Positions 57,804 to 64,000 of a stretch of 64,000 nt of DNA are shown one piece after another; positions within the stretch are counted from its first letter, which is position 1, and every line of letters begins with the position of its first letter. A program made the translations under genes and the position numbers. Source of the DNA: Larix kaempferi (taxonomy: Eukaryota; Streptophyta; Pinopsida; Pinales; Pinaceae); contig BSBM01001448.1 of assembly GCA_027924585.1 (NCBI GenBank), positions 930,001 to 994,000 of the forward strand, written 5' to 3'. A model generated the notes under the pieces. It was not told where the DNA came from. It did no database searches and worked only from the letters and a program-made list of their open reading frames with translations.

Positions 57804-59060
57804 TCACTCCTCCTCCGACAGCTCCTCATCCCCTCTGGGATCCTGTGCACGACCCCTATCCTCCAAGATAGCCACCCGGATCGCGATCGACCGGAACTCC
57901 CGTGGCGCCCTGAGACAATCCTGGATCACATCGGGATCCATGTCCTGCCACCCGTCATCGGTCACTCCAACCAGCAACCGATCTAGAAGCATCAGTACGG
58001 CCTCCAGAGTCCCCTCCGCGTCCCGTCGATGCACCTTCCCTTGGCTTGGCAGGGCTGGTACCACCACATGACCCCTGCGAGCTACATGTCCTGGTGGTGG
58101 TCTCGGGCCAACATCTGTAGATCACACATCAATCAGTAACAGTATATCAAAAAACATATCATACAAAAGACTTGACATCCATAACATGCAAGCAAATCAA
58201 TACGTACCATCTGGTCCCCATGCCTGTCCTGGCGCCCGTGGTGCCTCTGGATCCCTGGTGTAGTCCATATCTCTGTATGGAAAGTCATCCAGTGTCAGCG
58301 GCATCTGTAGCCACTGCAGGTACAGCTCCTGAGTGAAGTATCTACCCACCTCACTACCACCCCCGGTGGCGCATCATCTCTCCCCACCGCACCATGCGTA
58401 GCTCCCTCAGTCCTCATGCCCTGACCGGCACCCGTGGTCGCAGTGTAGGTACCCGCTCCATGAAGAAAGCACATAGAAAGGATCCATAACAGAATCCCTT
58501 TCCAGATTCCTTCACCGATGCCAGCTGCCGCTGCACACAAGTGAGGAACATCTGGCCCCACGCATAATAGACACCATCCAGTACCTTCTCTACTAGCTGC
58601 ATCTGGCCCCCAGACACCTTCTCAGGTGACTGGGACCCCAACACTCAAACCACGCACACCGCAATAGCCTGTACTGCTGGCTTCTGAAGGTCCACCACAC
58701 GGAGTGCATTCCTCTGCACCCTTGCCTCTGGAACAAAGAACTGCTCCAGCATATCCTCCATATCTACATCCGCGGATACTCGTGGCTGTGTATCCGCTAC
58801 CCTACCCAGACAGGTCAACCCCGTCAGGAAGTAGGCATCTGAAAGGGTGCGATCCACCCTCTCCCCCTACACCCTGAATGCCTGAATGTCCAACTCCCAA
58901 AAGCTCACCAGCTGGTTCAGCAGCAGCACTGCTGATCGCATCATAGGTACCTGTGCAAACTTCAGCAGTCCGCACAATCCCAATGTCGCCCGCACATGTC
59001 GATCCCCCCGGATGACATCCACTATCTCATCCGGGACCTACCTCTCTCACCAAAGCACCA
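57804..59060 (-). pseudogene. Antisense gene of element D, with one intron
   Basis: It reads opposite to gag-pol, between the extra RNase H and the 3' LTR, the place where some Tat elements (for example maize Grande) carry an antisense ORF. Exon 1 (about 59060-58208) has VPDEIVDVIRGDRHVRATLG, LLLNQLVSFWELDIQAFRV, DRTLSDAYFLTGLTCLGR, WGQMFLTCVQRQLASVKESG and FTQELYLQWLQMPLTL. Exon 2 (58114-57804) has PRPPPGHVARRG, LLVGVTDDGWQDMDPDVIQD and an acidic end. The exons join in frame across a 93-bp GT-AG intron. A few stops (near 58850 and 58645) and a frame disturbance at 58340-58420 show decay. Its layout is reminiscent of plant mobile-domain proteins; function unknown. Confidence 0.7.
58115..58207 (-). 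other. Spliceosomal intron in the antisense gene
   Basis: On the minus strand the donor is gatg/gtacgtattg and the acceptor gatctacag/atgttgg. The intron is AT-rich against GC-rich exons, 93 bp long, and its removal keeps one open frame (GPD then DVGPRPPPG). Confidence 0.75.
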
Positions 59061-59783
59061 GCGGCATCTTATCAATCACGCAAGGAAAACTCATCAGACT
59101 CACGTCAAAGAAATAACCCTGCCTCCCCCCTCCCCAAGGAACCCTAATAGCTCGATCCCAATCAAAGCTTTAGGGCCCCTTATCGCGGTTTCCGACCGCG
59201 GCTATCAGGGCTACATTCGCGGTCCAAAACCGCGCCTATAGGAGCTGAACTCGCGGTATTGAATCGCGTGTTCAACCTCGGAACGCGCGGTACCAGACCG
59301 CGTATTCCGACCCAAACCTCACGGTCTCCAGCCGCGTGATCCACCCTGGAACCTGCAGTCCCCGACCACGTTTCCACCCCACAAACCCGCGGTCCACCCC
59401 ACGTGGACTGTACAAAAAATCCCCTGGGACCCACTACCCCCCCCCTGAACCCAATGAAAATGCAGGTATGAGTTTGTCGGAATACCTATAACTCCCGGGT
59501 CTGAAACCGGCCGGTCGAATCGTCCAGAAACACCAACTCAGCTCTGGTCAACTCTGATCACTAATCAAAGTCAACAAGTACAAATGACACTTGTCATGTT
59601 GGACCCACTCACTATTTATAGTCCGTTGACTTTTTCTTCTTTTGGCCATTTTGAACCCATACAGAGTCCATTTTTCGAACCGTTTCCACCACTGGAATCA
59701 GTACGATGAGACCGTCATGATGGGCCACTTGTTTTCTTATTTTTTTCACATCATTTTTTGAGCATTTTTTAGACACCACTCGT
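59061..59783. other. Element D 3' region with cgcggt-type motifs, non-coding
   Basis: Between 59180 and 59400 cgcggt or ccgcg recurs about every 20-40 bp (tcgcggtttccgaccgcgg and similar), giving inverted-repeat potential. No gene recognised; it may be the upstream region of the antisense gene. Confidence 0.5.
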
Positions 59784-60130
59784 CGCCTCGATTTGCGTGC
59801 CACTTCGACTGCTCTCCATTTTTGGTAAATTTTATATCATCGGATTCATTTTTTCGAGCCCATGATGATGCTTGAGATCATTTCTCACTCTCACCCCCAG
59901 ATGTTTTTGGTATTTTTCCAAAACGCCCCCCGTCACCTCGGTTTGCATGCCACATCGACCGTTATCCGTTTTTGACACTTTTTATATCGTCGGATTCATT
60001 TTTCCGATCTCGTGATGATGCTTGAGATCATTTCTCACTCTCACTTGGTACAGTTTCAACATTATTTCCCGACACCTTGCTGCCTCGGTTCACGCACCAC
60101 ATCGGCCACCATCGGATTGTTCCACATTTT
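59784..60130. repeat. 150-bp tandem repeats in the element D 3' region
   Basis: Two copies (59784-59894 and 59934-60044) share gcctcg/acctcg...catcggattcattttt and gatgatgcttgagatcattt; a third, partial copy starts near 60081. Period about 150 bp. Confidence 0.85.
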
Positions 60131-60602
60131 TACATGAGCCATTCACTCCTGTCATACTGCAATTATTTCATTATTTTTCCACCATTCATTATCCCGCAAG
60201 GAGGCCCACCAGTGCTCCCCCCTACCCTCATTCTTGGTCATAATCAATGATCCTTGATTGAGCACTTCCTCCTTGTTTGGCCATTCCTTTTGTTCGGTAT
60301 AATTTTATCCCTTTTTCGGGCTGGACAAGTCCTTTACGGAAAAGGCACTTAGAGAGTTTCTGTTAAGCTCTTTTCTAACTCCTAAAACAATGAAAAGATC
60401 GCCGAGCAATCTTGCTTCCTTTCATGCTCGTTAAAGTACCTGAAAGGGCGTCTATTTGGTATAAGTTTAACCCTTTTCTGGACCTGGTAGACTAATTACG
60501 AAAAATGAATACTCTAGTCACATAGGCTAGAAGAGTTCTTCAATGCATCCTTTTATGCTTCTTCGGGCCTTGGAGACTAACACATGAAAAAGAAACCCCC
60601 TG

Positions 60603-60803
60603 GAGTCTTCTTATCGCTTTCAGAATATCTAAAATTGAAAGCAACCACGAGCATGAACTGTCCTGGGCTCGTACAAATCCACATGATAGTACCATTCCAT
60701 TATTTCAGAGTCTTCTTATCGCTTTCAGACTCCTTAAAACTGAAAGCAATCACGAGCATGAACTGTCCTGGGCTCGTATAAATCCACACGATAGTACCAT
60801 TTT
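60603..60803. repeat. 105-bp tandem duplication
   Basis: gagtcttcttatcgctttca begins at 60603 and again at 60708; the two copies remain similar through gtaccatt. Non-coding. Confidence 0.9.
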
Positions 60804-62130
60804 ACACACACTTCTTCTAGTTCCTTAACCCATGAAGAAGTCCCCCCGTGCCTCCTGGCACTATGATCGATCATCTCAGCAGCACCCCCAATCAGGTCGC
60901 CTTTGTTTAGAGTATTCTGCAGTCTCCTGCCATTTTACACCAGCTTGAGTATCCCTCATCCCAATCACTATCCTCAATCCATTATAGCTATGATCCCTTT
61001 CCCCTGAGTCAGTTTCATATGCTTCCCGATCGTCCCCGCCATCATACTCTGAACAAAGGAAGTTTGAGTCCACCCACTCTACTTGCCCAGATATCCCCCA
61101 CAGTATGTCAGTCCTACCATCAATACTATCACACTTCGGTTCTCTACCTCGCGCTCCTATCAAGGAAACATCATTGCCTTGCTAGTTGTAGGTCTCCCTC
61201 TGTCGACGAAAGCCCCTCTATTCCAGAGGATAGACCCATAGGTCCCTGCGCCTTGGACCCATCACCATCTGTGGTGAGTGCCTACGGACCATTTTGAGAG
61301 GATTCATCATTGCCTCTCCGAGTGGTTGTTTCTCACATGCTTGACTTCAACACCTTGATCGCATCGTTGAGAATCGCGCAGGGTATATATCCCTTTAGTT
61401 ATTGGTTGAAGACCCTGGATTTCCCCCGACTCTAGCACATTGGTGAGTCACTTCGGAATGCCCAGTTATATGTTCCCGTGGATGTCCGGGTTGCGTTGGC
61501 AATTGTATTCGGAAGCCATCCAGTTATATGCTTCCTTAGTACCCAGTTCAGTTCCAGTTCAGTGTACCATTGGGAGTATCACCCCTTGTCACTATGATCC
61601 AGCAGCTCATCAGTTCCTCTGGTACCACACTCAGTAGCACTGTTATCATTCCAGTGTATCAGTTCTTCAGCTCAGACATGGTCAGCCCAGCAGTATGTCC
61701 CAGATTTATGTCCCCTCTGGACCCTTATGATGTACACAGTGGTTCTCTATGTATCCTACAGGTCCCCTTTTCGGGCCTCACAGTCATTTTTTATGTATCT
61801 TGATATGAGCGTGGGTATGCCCGCCTCGTCCATATATTGAGATTCTTCCTCATTCATTATTTGAGTCCATGTATATGTTTCAGGTCCCCATATTTTGGAC
61901 CCCATTGTTATTATTGTTCTCTATCTTGATACGAGCATGGGAATGCCCGCCTCGTCCATATGTTCAGATTATTCCTCATTCATTATTGAGGTCATGTACT
62001 TTCAGTTTTTGCAGTTTGTTCAGGACCGTTGTTCAGGGCTCTAATTCGTTTCTTCTCTTCTCCACACCCTAGGAAAACCATACAAGACTTATGATGTCTA
62101 TCGGCCATATGATGAGCTCCTGCCCTCACA
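60804..62130. other. Element D 3' region, non-coding
   Basis: No gene recognised. A 126-bp duplication begins cttgatatgagc at 61799 and cttgatacgagc at 61925, both followed by gcccgcctcgtccatat. Confidence 0.55.
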
Positions 62131-62145
62131 CATCAGGGGGCAATC
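62131..62145 (+). promoter_or_regulatory. Element D polypurine tract region
   Basis: catcagggggcaatc directly precedes the 3' LTR; the G-run is the likely plus-strand primer, though it is short and interrupted by pyrimidines. Confidence 0.55.
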
Positions 62146-62890
62146 TGTTAACACCCAAAAAGTGCTCACTACCTCATATACCCCATTACATGACTCATTT
62201 GTCCATATTTCCTACCATATTTACCTTCAAAACCTTAAAATCCCATTAAAAAAGCCTCCAAAAGGCCACAAAACCATCCAAAAAGCCTCCAAAATGCTAA
62301 AAAACCCCTTTTCCCCCCAAAATTATCCAAAATTCCTCCAAAATAGCAAAAACCCTCTACAAAGGGAACCAAAAATATATAAAAAGATGAAAAAAGGAGG
62401 AAAAAACCCTATGCAGCTGACCTAAACTATATGTTCCCAAAACCATGGGCTAGCACTCCACCACTAAAAACCTATAAATAGGTGATGGAGACCCCTCATT
62501 TCATATCCACAGTCAAATACACCCTTACTCTGCCAAAATCACTCTTGAAACCCTAGCTCACCCTTGAGCTACTTTCACCCTTGAGTGCCCCTTTTGGCCC
62601 ATTTCCATCCCTTTGGAGAAAGAGAAGGAGCAAAGCTAAAGTTTGGAGCAACCCTCTTGGACTATTGCAAGAACTTCACCAACCTCTACACCTGAGGTAA
62701 AATTTTAATACAAAAAAAGAAAGATCTTTACCATATTTCCATGTTTTGTTATGTTTATTAATGCTCATGCTAGTTTAGAATTTGTATTGTTTTATTACTT
62801 TAATTTACTGTTTATTGAACTGCTACTAAGGAGTCCATTCTCCTTAGTAGGTGCTCATTTGCACAAGCTGGGGTGAAAACCCTCGCTACA
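62146..62890 (+). repeat. Element D 3' LTR
   Basis: Matches 46606-47330 with few differences, including an extra block near 62225-62240. Ends cctcgctaca. Confidence 0.92.
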
Positions 62891-64000
62891 GTTTCCTTGA
62901 TTTCATAGCACTTGGTGTGTTCATCTTCGCTGCAAACTCTTGATATGTTGCGGCCAACTTTGCAATAACCTCCTTAGTATCTTGCTCGTATTATTTTACC
63001 ATGTCAAGCAACATCGCGGATATTGCTTCTTGAATTTGGTCCTTTACCATGCTCTCTGTTGTGTGAAGCTCTTGTAGTTTCATCTCGATCTCTTCAAAGA
63101 GTTCCAATTCCTCTTCTTGCATAGGTTGCAACTTCGCTGAAGTTTTAGCTTCCTCTGCTCTTAATTCCTTTAACTCTTTTTAAATATCCTTTGTCTCAAC
63201 GAACTTCTGTATTCTTTGCCTTGGAAGAAAATATTTCATAGCCACTTTCATTGTGTCGAGGTCCTTCTGCTTTGTTTGGACTTCATCCTGAATTTTATGT
63301 AAGTCTGAGTCTTCTTGCAGTGTGCCCCGTGACTTAGTCACTTCTTCTAGGAAATCTTGACACCTTGCAACTTCTGCGGAGATGTTATCAGTTGAAGTGT
63401 TCAGTTCTTCAGCCCTTGCTTCCTTTACTTCTGGCGGCGTTCCAGGTTGTTTCCTAGATTCTAAGTCAACAATCTTTTCTTTGTAACCAATATCCATATC
63501 TTCCATTTTTGCTTTGAGATTGTCTACTGCAGCACCAATCTTAACAATGGTCGCTTCTACCTCAGGTTCTTCATCTAAGTTTGGGATCTTTGCACAGACT
63601 TATGTGACAACCTTCTTTAGCTTCTTCTACTTCTCATGAGCATTTGCTAGCTCATTGGTATTCGCTATGCATTCATTCCCCAACTCTTTATAACTTTATT
63701 CTAGCTTGAGATGCTAGTTGTAAGAGATCATATCTATAGATTTAATTTCTTCTACAACTTGCAGATGTAAATCATGTAGGCCTTCAATGGGAAACATTCC
63801 CACATTAATATCCAAGTGTGTGAGTTGCTTCGCACCTTCAGTGATTTCATCGGATCGAAATATCATGTTCGTTGGCTCTATGCGGACTAACTGAGGTCGC
63901 ATCGTTAGTGCAGGCGCTTTTCTTTTTCTTTGGCTTGACTCCTTTGATTTGTCTTTGGATTCTGATTCTCTTATTAGATATATTTGGACTTGCTCTACTC
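62891..64000 (-). pseudogene. Decayed coiled-coil ORF, N-terminal and middle part (right of element D)
   Basis: Read on the minus strand from the window edge: a basic region (KDKSKESSQRKRKAPALT), then LVRIEPTNMIFRSDEITEGA, HLDINVGMFPIEGLHDLHLQ, then long Glu/Lys-rich heptads (MEDMDIGYKEKIVDLESR, SRGTLQEDSDLHKIQDEV, TKQKDLDTMKVAMKYF) down to AAKMNTPSAMKS at 62900. In-frame stops occur at about 63712, 63697, 63634, 63601, 63180 and 62994, mostly where Gln or Trp codons would be expected. The ORF continues at 46605 after element D. The N-terminus is outside the window. General composition resembles the coiled-coil half of the giant-repeat ORF, but I see no alignable motif. Confidence 0.6.

Larger units (their letters stand above)
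46606..62890 (+). mobile_element. Element D: plus-strand Ty3/Gypsy (Tat-like), 16.3 kb
   Basis: LTRs of 725 bp (46606-47330) and 745 bp (62146-62890) start tgttaacaccc and end gctaca, and are highly similar; the right one differs mainly by a 16-bp insertion. Flanking pentamers gcttc (46601-46605) and gtttc (62891-62895) form an imperfect target duplication. Internal order: repeat-rich leader, gag, protease, zinc knuckles, RT/RNase H, integrase, a further RNase H, an antisense gene, repeat-rich 3' region, G-rich tract, LTR. The antisense gene and extra RNase H point to the Tat lineage. Numerous stops make it inactive. It inserted into the coiled-coil ORF and itself received a solo LTR at 49670-50373. 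Confidence 0.9.

Noticed and set aside
1-64000. tRNA, rRNA, bacterial-type operons, ribosome binding sites or terminators
   Set aside because: None seen. The sequence is eukaryotic nuclear DNA, and the only tRNA-like matches are retroelement primer-binding sites.

Overview
This 64 kb window is plant nuclear DNA, most likely from a conifer or other gymnosperm. The reasons are the density of nested, old LTR retrotransposons, the low gene content, Ogre-sized Ty3/Gypsy elements and LTR sequence of a conifer-Gypsy type. I see no intact host gene and no tRNA, rRNA or CRISPR. All coding sequence is either decayed retrotransposon sequence or pseudogene fragments of two plant genes: a CSI1-like C2 domain and an ELF6/REF6-like histone demethylase.

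Layout from left to right. 1-4940: the end of an unidentified acidic retroelement-type ORF, then LTR-like sequence enclosing the two host-gene fragments. 4941-10795: a minus-strand Ty1/Copia element (Copia-1) with an initiator-Met primer site and many inactivating changes. 10796-14569: largely unassigned sequence with a 223-bp tandem duplication. 14570-15409: the 3' end and LTR of a second, plus-strand Copia. 15410-15975: a minus-strand Gypsy RT/RNase H scrap. 15976-16713: unassigned.

16714-46128 is the centrepiece. Two direct repeats of about 6.1 kb (16714-32058 and 40003-46128) flank a minus-strand Ty3/Gypsy core with the order gag, protease, archaeal-type RNase H, RT, RNase H, integrase. 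Each repeat contains a long gene of about 1,055 codons that is not gag or pol: a globular N-terminal half, a charged linker and a coiled-coil C-terminal half. I read this as a giant Tat/Ogre-like element with gene-bearing LTRs, although a partial tandem arrangement is not excluded. The left repeat was split recently by a 9,230-bp non-autonomous element (22251-31480). That element has about 99.5% identical LTRs, a primer site, a polypurine tract and a near-perfect target duplication, but no coding capacity. The core is also split by a Copia-1-family solo LTR (37502-38187) with a perfect 5-bp duplication.

46606-62890 is a plus-strand Gypsy element (element D, 16.3 kb) inserted into a decayed minus-strand coiled-coil ORF whose halves lie at 46129-46605 and 62891-64000. 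It carries gag, protease, zinc knuckles, RT/RNase H, integrase, then an extra RNase H after integrase, and an antisense gene with a recognisable GT-AG intron before the 3' LTR. A related solo LTR sits inside its gag with a perfect duplication; removing it restores the gag frame.

The nesting gives a relative chronology: decayed coiled-coil ORF (oldest), then element D and the giant element, then the solo LTRs, with the 22251-31480 insertion youngest. Coordinates of decayed pieces are approximate. All family assignments come from reading motifs, not from database searches.
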